From Segatella hominis (lineage in GTDB: Bacteria; Bacteroidota; Bacteroidia; Bacteroidales; Bacteroidaceae): a DNA stretch of 54,375 nt. Positions 44,530-52,520 of the stretch are shown here, piece after piece. The stretch spans positions 1-54,375 of the forward strand of contig NZ_SGVY01000024.1 in NCBI RefSeq assembly GCF_004535825.1, in the 5' to 3' direction. The notes beneath the pieces are model-generated. The model worked only from the letters and a program-made list of their open reading frames with translations. It made no database searches and was not told where the DNA came from. The position numbers and the translations under genes were made by a program. Every line of letters begins with the position of its first letter. The stretch's first letter is position 1.

Positions 44530-45219
44530 ATGAGCGAAAAACTATCCATAGCGAAGTGGGCTTCAGAAGACCAGCCTCGCGAGAAACTCGAAAGTTTAGG
44601 TCCCAGTGCATTGTCAAATGCAGAACTATGCGCCATCCTTATCGGTTCTGGTTCCAGAGACGAAAGTGCCGTAGAACTGATGAAACGCATCCTCAACAAT
44701 TGCGACAACAACCTCAATACACTCGGCAAGATGACCCTACAGGAATTACAACAATACAAAGGTATGGGACCTGCCAAAGCCATCACTTTACAGGCAGCTT
44801 GCGAACTTGGCAAGCGCCGTGCTCTTGACAAAATTGGAGTACGTCCCGACTTAGGCTCATCATTGGCTATCTACAACTACATGCTCCCCCGTATGCAAGA
44901 TCTCGATGTGGAAGAAGGTTGGATTCTCCTGATGAACCAGAACTTCAAACTCATTAAGGCAGAACGCATCTCTCATGGCGGTATCACAGAAACAGCCATA
45001 GATGTCCGCCTCATCATGAAAGAAGTGTTCCTCAACAATGCCACCATCTTGGCTATCTGTCACAACCATCCCAGCAACAATCCTATTCCAAGCAAAAACG
45101 ATGATCTGCTGACCAACCAGATCAACAAGGCCTGTCAGATTATGCGCATTTTCTTCATGGACCATGTCATCATCACGGATGGAACCTTCTACTCTTATCA
45201 TGACAAAGGGAAACTGTAA
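44530..45219 (+). CDS. radC: RadC-family JAB-domain protein
   Basis: A 229-residue protein with an N-terminal helix-hairpin-helix (LQELQQYKGMGPAKAITLQA) and a C-terminal JAB/MPN metalloprotease-like domain with AICHNHPSNNPIPSKND (HxH...D metal site). Despite the name, a role in DNA repair is not established; related genes occur on mobile elements. Start at 44530 chosen; the frame is open into the GT2 gene upstream. Confidence 0.9.
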   Translation: MSEKLSIAKWASEDQPREKLESLGPSALSNAELCAILIGSGSRDESAVELMKRILNNCDNNLNTLGKMTLQELQQYKGMGPAKAITLQAACELGKRRALDKIGVRPDLGSSLAIYNYMLPRMQDLDVEEGWILLMNQNFKLIKAERISHGGITETAIDVRLIMKEVFLNNATILAICHNHPSNNPIPSKNDDLLTNQINKACQIMRIFFMDHVIITDGTFYSYHDKGKL

Positions 45220-45277
45220 ATATCAGCATTTCTCAAGCAAATATCAGCTCAAAAAGCGAAAATAAATCACCTTTTAT

Positions 45278-45309
45278 TTTGTTTTCTCTGTATTTTATGC
45301 TACCTTTGC
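45278..45309 (+). promoter_or_regulatory. Promoter of the SufT-like gene
   Basis: TTTG (45278-45281), 19-nt spacer, TACCTTTGC (45301-45309). Confidence 0.6.
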
Positions 45310-45375
45310 AAAATATAAGCAATAATCATACAGGTAGCATTTCGTGTGCTCCTTCACAAAAAGAATAAAGCATTT

Positions 45376-45696
45376 ATGACTCAAGAAGAAAAAACAAAAA
45401 TAGAAGAGAAAATCGTAGATGTACTCAAAACCGTTTACGACCCTGAGATTCCTGTGAATATCTGGGAATTGGGAATGATCTACAAGATAGATGTCAAAGA
45501 CGATGGCAATGTAGATATTGACATGACATTTACAGCCCCATCATGCCCTGCTGCCGACTTCATTCTGGAAGATGTGCGCACCAAGGTGGACAGCGTAGAT
45601 GGCGTCAATTCAACAAACGTCAACCTTGTTTTTGAACCTGCCTGGGATCAGAGTATGATGAGCGAGGAAGCTCGCGTAGAACTTGGCTTCGAATAA
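45376..45696 (+). CDS. MIP18/DUF59 family protein (SufT-like iron-sulfur assembly factor)
   Basis: A 106-residue protein with the DUF59 core: TVYDPEIPVNIWELGMIYKI (19-38) and FTAPSCPAADFILED, where the conserved cysteine may bind iron or a cluster. Family members aid Fe-S protein maturation. No other suf genes are in this window. Confidence 0.88.
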   Translation: MTQEEKTKIEEKIVDVLKTVYDPEIPVNIWELGMIYKIDVKDDGNVDIDMTFTAPSCPAADFILEDVRTKVDSVDGVNSTNVNLVFEPAWDQSMMSEEARVELGFE

Positions 45697-45708
45697 AGAC
45701 AAAGCCGT

Positions 45709-45743
45709 TGAATTCTTCACTCTTCATTCTTCACACTTCACTT
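45709..45743. repeat. TTCACTC-type repeat before lpxH
   Basis: gaattcttcac followed by three more TTCA-C units, ending 15 bp before the lpxH ATG. Same family as 25126-25283 and 50250-50322. Confidence 0.6.
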
Positions 45744-45757
45744 AAAAAGTTTCGCTT

Positions 45758-46522
45758 ATGAAAAATGTATATTTCCTTTCAGATGCACATCTGGGTTCGT
45801 TAGCCATACCGCATGCCCGCATGCAGGAACGCCGTCTGGTACGCTTTCTGGACAGCATCAAGACAAAAGCCTCTGCCATATATCTTTTAGGCGATATGTT
45901 TGACTTCTGGAACGAATACAAATATGTGGTACCCAAAGGGTACACCCGCTTTTTGGGAAAACTCTCTGAGTTGACCGATATGGGAGTGGAAGTACATTTC
46001 TTCACGGGCAATCATGACCTCTGGACATACGGCTATCTGGAGCAGGAATGTGGGGTCATCGTGCATTACAAACCTCAGACCGTAGAAATTTACGACAAGG
46101 TATTTTTTCTGGCTCATGGTGACGGACTTGGAGATCCTGACAAGAAGTTCAAATTATTGAAATCCATGTTCCACAACCCTACCTGCCAACGCCTGCTGAA
46201 TGCCATCCATCCACGATGGGGAATGGCATTGGGACTGAACTGGGCAAAGCATAGCAGACTTAAACGGGCTGATGGAAAAGAAGAACCATACATGGGCGAA
46301 AAGAAGGAATTCCTCGTCCGTTTTGCCAAACAGTATATGCAAGGGCACAAGAACATCGACTACTTCATGTTTGGCCATCGCCACATCGAACTGGATCTCA
46401 TGCTCAGCAAGAAAACCCGCATGATGATTTTAGGAGATTGGATCTGGCAGTTTACTTATGCCGTATTCGATGGAGAACACATGTTTATGGAAGAATACGT
46501 GGAAGGCGAAAGCCAACCATAA
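45758..46522 (+). CDS. lpxH: UDP-2,3-diacylglucosamine diphosphatase
   Basis: Cleaves UDP-diacylglucosamine to lipid X in lipid A synthesis. It has 254 residues with the calcineurin-type metal motifs in order: SDAHLGS (7-13), LGDMFDFW, GNHDLW, HGDGLG and GHRHIE. Its stop codon forms part of the terminator stem shared with the convergent kinase gene. Confidence 0.93.
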   Translation: MKNVYFLSDAHLGSLAIPHARMQERRLVRFLDSIKTKASAIYLLGDMFDFWNEYKYVVPKGYTRFLGKLSELTDMGVEVHFFTGNHDLWTYGYLEQECGVIVHYKPQTVEIYDKVFFLAHGDGLGDPDKKFKLLKSMFHNPTCQRLLNAIHPRWGMALGLNWAKHSRLKRADGKEEPYMGEKKEFLVRFAKQYMQGHKNIDYFMFGHRHIELDLMLSKKTRMMILGDWIWQFTYAVFDGEHMFMEEYVEGESQP

Positions 46523-46560
46523 CAATAAAGGGCAGCCCATGAAGCTGCCCTTTATTGTTA
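46520..46560. terminator. Shared convergent terminator of lpxH and the kinase gene
   Basis: Perfect 17-bp stem (46520-46536 and 46544-46560), loop ccatgaa. The base of the stem is the TAA stop of lpxH on one side and the stop of the minus-strand kinase on the other. Confidence 0.92.
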
Positions 46561-47604
46561 TCGCTGTATTCTTCCTCCTGAAGAAGTCATATTATGGATA
46601 ATCTCCTCTTCCGACACCAGGTTCTGGTCACCTGGAATGGTATTCTTGATAGCACTTGCCGACAAGGAGAAGTCCAGACAATATTGATTTTCATCGCCCC
46701 ATTTCTGATGAGCATGTATATAGGCAGCCACAAAAGCATCTCCTACACCCATCGGGTCAATGATAGGCTGAATATCGTAGATTCTGGTAGAATAGAGTTT
46801 GCCTTCCTGAGAATCGTAAAGCAAACCACTCAGAGTATGATGACTGCTGGCAATCTGATTGCGTACTGCCATCACCATTTTCTTACACTTAGGGAAGAGC
46901 TTGTGCATCTTGCGGAAATACTCCAGATAAGCCTCCTTATCTATCTCATAGTTTTCATTCAGAGCCTCAAAAGGAATATGAGGTACACCACTGGCAACCT
47001 CCCACTCATTCTGATCGCCAAAGATGATGTCGCTGTATTGCATCATCTGGAAGAGCACATCATGAGGTTCCAATCCGTATCCCCAAAGATTCTTACGGTA
47101 GTTGATATCGCAGACAATGGTCAAGCCATCCGATACCGCCAATTTGATGGCATCCATGGTAGATTCCATCGCATCACGGCTGATGGCACAAGTGATACCA
47201 GAGCAATGGAATACAGCCGCATCAGCCAAAACCTTATCCCATTTCACCATATTCCTTTTCAATGAATAAAAAGAAGAATTCTTGCGGTCATAAATCACGC
47301 GGGAATTACGCATCGCCACGGCTTCCTCAAAATAATAAGTACCCAGACGTTCTCCGCCACGTACCACATGCGAAACATTCAGACCATACTCTCTGAGATG
47401 CATCAGCGCAGCTTCTCCCATTTCACCATAAGGCACACGGGTGACATATTCTACGTTGTTTCCCAAATAAGCCAAAGAGATAGCGGCATTCGCCTCACTG
47501 CCTCCATAATTGCCTTCCATGCGACGGCCCTGGAATAAACGTTGATAACCAGGCTTAGAAATTCTAAGCAAAATTTCTCCGAAAGTTACAATCTTTGTTT
47601 TCAT
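46558..47604 (-). CDS. kdgK: PfkB-family sugar kinase (2-dehydro-3-deoxygluconokinase-like)
   Basis: A 348-residue ribokinase-fold kinase. The N-terminal part has VTFGEILLRISKPGYQRLFQ and GGSEANAAISLAYLG; the C-terminal part has the catalytic base in IIDPMGVGDAFVAAYI. Sequence style fits KdgK, which phosphorylates KDG from uronate (pectin) breakdown, but related kinases use other sugars. If KdgK, it would link functionally with the GH28 enzyme at 2088. Confidence 0.82.
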   Translation of the reverse strand: MKTKIVTFGEILLRISKPGYQRLFQGRRMEGNYGGSEANAAISLAYLGNNVEYVTRVPYGEMGEAALMHLREYGLNVSHVVRGGERLGTYYFEEAVAMRNSRVIYDRKNSSFYSLKRNMVKWDKVLADAAVFHCSGITCAISRDAMESTMDAIKLAVSDGLTIVCDINYRKNLWGYGLEPHDVLFQMMQYSDIIFGDQNEWEVASGVPHIPFEALNENYEIDKEAYLEYFRKMHKLFPKCKKMVMAVRNQIASSHHTLSGLLYDSQEGKLYSTRIYDIQPIIDPMGVGDAFVAAYIHAHQKWGDENQYCLDFSLSASAIKNTIPGDQNLVSEEEIIHNMTSSGGRIQR

Positions 47605-47670
47605 CTTTTTATCATTGAGATTAATACATAGTAATAATATAGCTGATGAGTATGGCTTGTTTCACAAAGA

Positions 47671-47679
47671 CAAAGTCTA
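47671..47679 (-). promoter_or_regulatory. -7 promoter box of the kinase gene
   Basis: The minus strand reads TAGACTTTG about 67 bp upstream of the start codon. Confidence 0.4.
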
Positions 47680-47698
47680 AGTGTTATAGTAAAAGAAT

Positions 47699-47740
47699 TA
47701 AGGTGAAGCATTTCTATCGTTGCAGAAAAGCTTCACCTTA
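47699..47740 (-). terminator. Terminator of pta-ackA
   Basis: taaggtgaagc (47699-47709) pairs perfectly with gcttcacctta (47730-47740); on the minus strand the stem is followed by a T-rich stretch. The right arm overlaps one copy of the CCTTATTATATA 12-mer. Confidence 0.8.
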
Positions 47741-47755
47741 TTATATATAGGATGA

Positions 47756-48958
47756 TTACTTATTAGCAACCAAATCCATAGTATCACGAGCAATAACGAT
47801 TTCCTCGTCTGTAGGAACTACTACTACCTTCACCTTACTGTCGTCAGTAGAGATGATAGCTTCCTCACCACGAACCTTGTCATTTACTTCCTTATTGATC
47901 TTGATGCCAAGATACTCCAGGTTCTTGCAAGCTTCCTCACGGAGGCCGGTCTGGTTCTCACCTACACCTGCAGTAAATACGATAGCGTCAACGCCACCCA
48001 TAGCTGCTGTGTAAGCACCGATATACTTCTTGATGCGATATTCGTACATACGGAGAGCCAACTGAGCCTTCTCATTACCCTCGTTGGCAGCGTTCTCGAT
48101 GTCACGCATATCAGAAGAAATACCTGTAATACCGAGCACACCACTCTTCTTGTTCAAGAAGTCAGCCATCTCCTGTGGCTTCATGTTCAACTTCTCCATC
48201 AGATAAGTAACAGCAGAAGCATCGATGTCACCACAACGTGAACCCATCATCAAACCAGCCAATGGAGTCAAGCCCATTGAAGTATCCAATACCTTACCAT
48301 TCAATACAGCAGCTACAGAGCCACCGTTACCGATGTGGCAAGTGATGATCTTAGAGTTGTTCTGGTCGAGACCGAGAATCTCACAAACACGCTTAGAAAC
48401 ATAGCGGTGAGATGTTCCGTGGAAACCATAACGGCGTACGTGATACTTCTCGTACAACTCGTAAGGAATTGCATAGAGATAAGCGTAGTCTGGCATTGTG
48501 CTGTGGAATGCGTTGTCGAATACGCAAACCTGAGGAGTGCCAGGCATCAAAGAGTCAACGGCACGGATACCCTTCAGGTGACCTGCGTTGTGAACAGGAG
48601 CGAGGTCGCAAAGTTCCTCGATACCATCCTCTACGCTCTTGTCAACGATGACGCTCTCCTTGAACTTGTCACCACCCTGCACTACGCGGTGGCCTACAGC
48701 GTCGATTTCCTTCAAGTCCTTGATGGCGCCGATTTCCGGGTCGAGCAGGCACTTGAACACGAAGTTCACACCTTCCTTGTGGTCAGGCATATCGTGCATA
48801 ATCTGCTTCTTCTCGCCGTTAGGCAATTTCACCTTGATGAAAGCGTTATCAAGACCGATACGCTCTACACCACCCTGTGCCAATACAGACTCATCGTCCA
48901 TATTATATAACTTGTACTTGATAGATGAACTACCACAGTTCAGAACCAATACTTTCAT
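47756..48958 (-). CDS. ackA: Acetate kinase
   Basis: Converts acetyl phosphate and ADP to acetate and ATP in fermentation. It has 400 residues, typical length. Signatures: VLNCGSSSIKYKLY (4-17), YGFHGTSHRYVS, HIGNGGSVAAV and FTAGVGENQ. Lies 40 nt downstream of pta on the same strand, so the pair is an operon. Confidence 0.97.
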   Translation of the reverse strand: MKVLVLNCGSSSIKYKLYNMDDESVLAQGGVERIGLDNAFIKVKLPNGEKKQIMHDMPDHKEGVNFVFKCLLDPEIGAIKDLKEIDAVGHRVVQGGDKFKESVIVDKSVEDGIEELCDLAPVHNAGHLKGIRAVDSLMPGTPQVCVFDNAFHSTMPDYAYLYAIPYELYEKYHVRRYGFHGTSHRYVSKRVCEILGLDQNNSKIITCHIGNGGSVAAVLNGKVLDTSMGLTPLAGLMMGSRCGDIDASAVTYLMEKLNMKPQEMADFLNKKSGVLGITGISSDMRDIENAANEGNEKAQLALRMYEYRIKKYIGAYTAAMGGVDAIVFTAGVGENQTGLREEACKNLEYLGIKINKEVNDKVRGEEAIISTDDSKVKVVVVPTDEEIVIARDTMDLVANK

Positions 48959-48998
48959 AATGTTAATTTTGTAATGTTATTGATTGAATAAAGTTAGT

Positions 48999-50045
48999 TT
49001 ACGCCTTCTTAGCATCCTGTGCCTGGCAAGCTGTGATAGCTACCATGTAGTAGATGTCATCTACAGAGCAACCACGAGAGAGGTCGTTTACAGGACGAGC
49101 GATACCCTGGAGGATAGGACCAATAGCGATGGCACCACCCAGGCGCTGAACGAGCTTGTAGCCGATGTTACCTACCTCGAGGTTTGGAACTACCAATACG
49201 TTAGCCTTACCAGCTACCTCTGACTTAGGAGCCTTCTTGGCAGCTACCTCTGGAACGAGGGCTGCATCAGCCTGAAGCTCACCGTCGAGGTGAAGCTCTG
49301 GGAACTTCTCCTTAGCGATAGCAACAGCATCCTTCACCTTGTCGATGATATAAACGCTCTTGCCTGTCTCCTTGTTGATGGCATCCTTGGCACTACCCAT
49401 GGTTGAGAAGCTCAACATGGCAATCTGTGGATCAGCAATACCTGCCACTGACTGAGCTGTATGAGCTGTAGTATAGGCAATCTGAGCAAGCTGGTCTGCT
49501 GTAGGGTTTGGAGTTACAGCAACGTCACCCATTACCACTACGCCATCCTGACCATACTGCTTCTGGTCTGAGATGAGCAGCATAGCACCACTTACGCAAG
49601 TGATACCTGGAGTACACTTGATAATCTGAAGAGCTGGACGAAGTGTATCGCCAGTTGTGCTCAATGCACCAGAAATCTGACCATCAGCACCCTCTGTCTT
49701 GATAATCATGCAACCGAGGTAGAGGTTGTTCTTAGTTACGAGTTCACGAGCCTGCTCTATAGTCATGCCCTTCTTCTTGCGAAGTTCAGCGAGCTTCTCA
49801 GCATACTCCTCAGTCTTAGGGTTGTTTTGTGGATCAACGATAGTAGCCTTGTCGATGTTGTTAAGCCCCCACTGTGCAGCGAGATTCTTAATGTTGGCAG
49901 GGTTACCGATGAGGATGATGTCTGCGAGATCATCAGCCAGAACTTTATCGGCTGCTTTCAAAGTACGCTCCTCTTCTGCTTCAGGGAGCACGATGCGCTG
50001 CTTGTCAGCTTTAGCGCGAGCTACGATTTGCTGTAATAAATCCAT
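48999..50045 (-). CDS. pta: Phosphate acetyltransferase
   Basis: Converts acetyl-CoA and phosphate to acetyl phosphate. It has 348 residues, the short form with only the catalytic domain (E. coli Pta is about 714). Visible motifs: IVLPEAEEERTLKAAD (18-33), GALSTTGDTLRPALQ, VTPNPTADQLAQIA and GPILQGIARPVNDLSRG. First gene of pta-ackA. Confidence 0.96.
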   Translation of the reverse strand: MDLLQQIVARAKADKQRIVLPEAEEERTLKAADKVLADDLADIILIGNPANIKNLAAQWGLNNIDKATIVDPQNNPKTEEYAEKLAELRKKKGMTIEQARELVTKNNLYLGCMIIKTEGADGQISGALSTTGDTLRPALQIIKCTPGITCVSGAMLLISDQKQYGQDGVVVMGDVAVTPNPTADQLAQIAYTTAHTAQSVAGIADPQIAMLSFSTMGSAKDAINKETGKSVYIIDKVKDAVAIAKEKFPELHLDGELQADAALVPEVAAKKAPKSEVAGKANVLVVPNLEVGNIGYKLVQRLGGAIAIGPILQGIARPVNDLSRGCSVDDIYYMVAITACQAQDAKKA

Positions 50046-50147
50046 TTTATTTCTTTCTTTATATAATTTTATTATCTTCGTATGGTGGATATGTCAAAGG
50101 GTAAGGCTGCATTTTTGCACTTTTTGCCGTTTTGCCACATCGACTTT

Positions 50148-50156
50148 GCAAAAGTA
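50148..50156 (-). promoter_or_regulatory. -7 promoter box of pta-ackA
   Basis: The minus strand reads TACTTTTGC about 100 bp upstream of the pta start. Confidence 0.5.
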
Positions 50157-50249
50157 CATATTTATTTTGAAATAACACTCACTAAAATGTGTAAAAAAAG
50201 CTAAAACGGGAGATAATCATTATCGTAAAGGTTTACGTTCCAAGAAAAG

Positions 50250-50322
50250 TGAAGTATTAAGAGTGAAAAGTGAAGAACGAAAGCACATGAATTCTTCACT
50301 CTTCGTTCTTCACTCTTCACTT
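50250..50322. repeat. TTCACTC-type repeat cluster after cdaA
   Basis: Heptad-like runs on both strands; agtgaagaacga (50269-50280) and tcgttcttcact (50303-50314) are perfect inverted repeats. On the minus strand the cluster could act as terminator of the folP-cdaA operon. Nothing else was seen in 50157-50325. Confidence 0.65.
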
Positions 50323-50325
50323 AAT

Positions 50326-51096
50326 TTATAGCATTTCCTGAGTAAGGATGCTTTCCAGCTCCTCTGCCGAGAGTCGGAGTTTGAATTCTCCCTTGATGGC
50401 TACGCTGATTCGTCCCGTCTCTTCCGATACGATGACGGCGATGGCATCGCTGCTCTGCGAGATACCCAGGGCAGCACGGTGGCGGAGTCCCAGTTCCTTG
50501 GGAATATCCAGGTTGTGACTCACGGGGAGGATGCAGCCTGCCGCCATGATTCGCTTGTTGCTTACCACCATGGCTCCATCGTGCAGAGGTGAGTTCTTGA
50601 AGAAGATGTTCTCTATCAACCGCTGATTGATTTTAGCATCTATCTCCTCGCCCGTATCCATAATATCCTTCAGAGGTACGCCTCGTTCGATAACGATAAG
50701 GGCACCCACATATTTCTTAGCCATGCTCATGCAGGCCATCACGATAGGCATGATGGTCTCCTTGTTCGCCTCCTTCTGGCTCTCCTTGCTGGAGTGGAAG
50801 AAGCGGACCAGCCTCCGCATGCCTTTCTGTGAACCTATCTCATATAGAAATCTTCGGATGTCTTCCTGGAAGATGACGATAAGGGCGATGACTCCCACGC
50901 TCACCAGTTTATCGAGGATGGAACCCATCAGGCGCATCTCCAGCACCTGACTCACGAAGAGCCAGATGAGCACAAAGAGCATAATGCCCACGAAGATGTT
51001 GAGCGAGCGGGATTCCTTCATCAGGCGATAGACGTAGAAGAGCAGCGAGGCTACCAGGAGTATGTCTAACGCATCTTTGATTCCAAACTCTATCAT
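50326..51096 (-). CDS. cdaA: Diadenylate cyclase CdaA
   Basis: Makes cyclic di-AMP from two ATP. It has 256 residues: three N-terminal membrane segments (about 8-26, 33-52, 62-77) and a DAC domain with the DGA motif (173-175, LHDGAMVV) and RHR motif (205-207, GLRHRAALGIS). Starts within the stop of folP (4-bp ATGA overlap). In other bacteria c-di-AMP controls osmolyte uptake and cell-wall homeostasis, which suits the cell-wall genes nearby. Confidence 0.95.
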   Translation of the reverse strand: MIEFGIKDALDILLVASLLFYVYRLMKESRSLNIFVGIMLFVLIWLFVSQVLEMRLMGSILDKLVSVGVIALIVIFQEDIRRFLYEIGSQKGMRRLVRFFHSSKESQKEANKETIMPIVMACMSMAKKYVGALIVIERGVPLKDIMDTGEEIDAKINQRLIENIFFKNSPLHDGAMVVSNKRIMAAGCILPVSHNLDIPKELGLRHRAALGISQSSDAIAVIVSEETGRISVAIKGEFKLRLSAEELESILTQEML

Positions 51097-51938
51097 ACTC
51101 TGCCCTCCTTCATGGCTTCCACGATTTTCACAGCCTCAGCAGCTTCCTTCACATCGTGAACACGAAGGATGCTGGCTCCCTTCATCAGGGCGATGGTATC
51201 AAGCACAGAGGTTCCATTGAGCGATGTGGTGGCATCGCCACCCAGCAGTTTGTAAATCATGCTTTTGCGGGAGATGCCCACGAGCACAGGAAGTTCCATT
51301 ACGTTCAACTTCTCCATCTCATCATAAATCTGATAATTCTGGATGAGATTCTTGCCGAAACAGAAACCTGGGTCGAGGATGATGTCCTTGGCACCCAGAT
51401 CGCGCAACTGCTGCACTTCCCTGGCAAAGCCCTTCATCATCTTGGCGAGCGTAGGCTGCACCGACATTAATATATAAGGCACCTTCAGTTCGCCCACCAC
51501 CCGGAACATCTCAGGATATTCCTCCTGTCTCTGCTCCAGCGGCACATTGACGATACCTGTGATTCCACCTTCTGAAACATCGTTGATGATATCGGCTCCC
51601 CACGCCTCGATACACTTGCGTGCCAAGGTAGGGCGATAGGTATCTACGGAGATGGCAGCATCCGGTTGCTCCCTGCGAACGATATCAAGAGCAAACTTCA
51701 GGCGTCTTCCCTCCTCCTCTTCCGATACTTCATCGGCACCGGGACGAGTGGAGAAAGCGCCCACATCAATGATGCTTCCACCTTCTTCTATAATCTGATT
51801 AGCTCTCTGAGCTATCTCCATTTCTGTCTGCTTTCTACTTCCTGAGTAAAAGCTGTCGGGCGTAACGTTCAGGATGCCCATCACCTGAGGGGTACTCAAA
51901 TCCATCAAGCGCCCCTTGATATTAATTGTATATTCCAT
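51093..51938 (-). CDS. folP: Dihydropteroate synthase
   Basis: Joins pterin pyrophosphate and p-aminobenzoate in folate synthesis; target of sulfonamides. It has 281 residues: MGILNVTPDSFYSGSRK (18-34), IDVGAFSTRPGA, DIINDVSEGG, DPGFCFGKNL and GISRKSMIYKLLG. Sits 4 nt after a 34-residue membrane microprotein gene and overlaps cdaA. Confidence 0.96.
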   Translation of the reverse strand: MEYTINIKGRLMDLSTPQVMGILNVTPDSFYSGSRKQTEMEIAQRANQIIEEGGSIIDVGAFSTRPGADEVSEEEEGRRLKFALDIVRREQPDAAISVDTYRPTLARKCIEAWGADIINDVSEGGITGIVNVPLEQRQEEYPEMFRVVGELKVPYILMSVQPTLAKMMKGFAREVQQLRDLGAKDIILDPGFCFGKNLIQNYQIYDEMEKLNVMELPVLVGISRKSMIYKLLGGDATTSLNGTSVLDTIALMKGASILRVHDVKEAAEAVKIVEAMKEGRV

Positions 51939-51942
51939 CGGA

Positions 51943-52047
51943 TTATAACTCTTTAAGCCATTTTTCGCCTGGCTTGGTGTAAGTCCAGGCGATAAAACTT
52001 AGGCCAAAAATTGAGCAAACTAAAAAGAACAATGCCAAATAGCTCAT
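51943..52047 (-). CDS. 34-residue membrane microprotein B
   Basis: Starts MSYLALFFLVCSIFGLSFIA and continues WTYTKPGEKWLKEL. One hydrophobic helix (2-20) followed by a WTYT-xx-G-x-KWLK-x-L tail. The tail matches microprotein A (52049) at the same residue positions (21-34), so the two are paralogues. It begins 1 nt after the stop of A and ends 4 nt before folP, so translation is probably coupled. Function unknown. Confidence 0.72.
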   Translation of the reverse strand: MSYLALFFLVCSIFGLSFIAWTYTKPGEKWLKEL

Positions 52048-52048
52048 A

Positions 52049-52153
52049 CTATAAACTTTTTAGCCATTTCTTCCCTGATTCAGTATATGTCCAAAGCAAA
52101 ATACCACCACCTATTAAAGTGCCTATTCCAAATATCAAAATCATTGTTTCCAT
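52049..52153 (-). CDS. 34-residue membrane microprotein A
   Basis: Starts METMILIFGIGTLIGGGILL and continues WTYTESGKKWLKSL. A glycine-rich membrane helix followed by the same cytoplasmic-type tail as microprotein B. Begins 4 nt after the stop of the small membrane protein at 52158. The equal length, conserved tail and tight packing argue that both are real genes. Function unknown. Confidence 0.72.
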   Translation of the reverse strand: METMILIFGIGTLIGGGILLWTYTESGKKWLKSL

Positions 52154-52157
52154 TTTC

Positions 52158-52379
52158 TTAATATTTTAAAATTCGATTACCTACTATTGCAAACAAAATT
52201 GTCATGCACACACCAAATAAAACATACAGAAGATTCATATAACCGAATTCTCCTGTTATCATTGGCGTAAGCCCACCCAAAACCATCGCTCCAAAACTTA
52301 GTTTGGAGATATCGAAGAAATAACCAGCTAGCTTGTCTTTCCTCGTTTTTAATTTATCTCTTTCTATGTTTGCGCCCAT
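52158..52379 (-). CDS. Small two-helix membrane protein (DUF6722-like)
   Basis: A 73-residue protein from the ATG at 52379 (a TTG at 52397 would add six). A charged N-terminus (NIERDKLKTRKDKLAG) precedes two membrane helices (about 22-43 and 48-69). Heads the operon of two microproteins, folP and cdaA. The family name is a guess from general appearance; the function is unknown. Confidence 0.7.
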   Translation of the reverse strand: MGANIERDKLKTRKDKLAGYFFDISKLSFGAMVLGGLTPMITGEFGYMNLLYVLFGVCMTILFAIVGNRILKY

Positions 52380-52416
52380 TCCGACCTTACTTTCCAAAGA
52401 TTACTTGAATATTTCT

Positions 52417-52425
52417 GCAAAAATA
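52417..52425 (-). promoter_or_regulatory. -7 promoter box of the small-protein/folP/cdaA operon
   Basis: The minus strand reads TATTTTTGC, 38 bp upstream of the ATG at 52379. Confidence 0.55.
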
Positions 52426-52465
52426 GAAAGAATAATCGAGAAAACCACATTTTTTTGAAAAAATG

Positions 52466-52497
52466 TTTGCTATGTCCACGATTTAATGTACTTTTGC
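52466..52497 (+). promoter_or_regulatory. Promoter of murF
   Basis: TTTG (52466-52469), 19-nt spacer, TACTTTTGC (52489-52497). Confidence 0.7.
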
Positions 52498-52520
52498 ACT
52501 CAAAACAACAGTTATAGACT

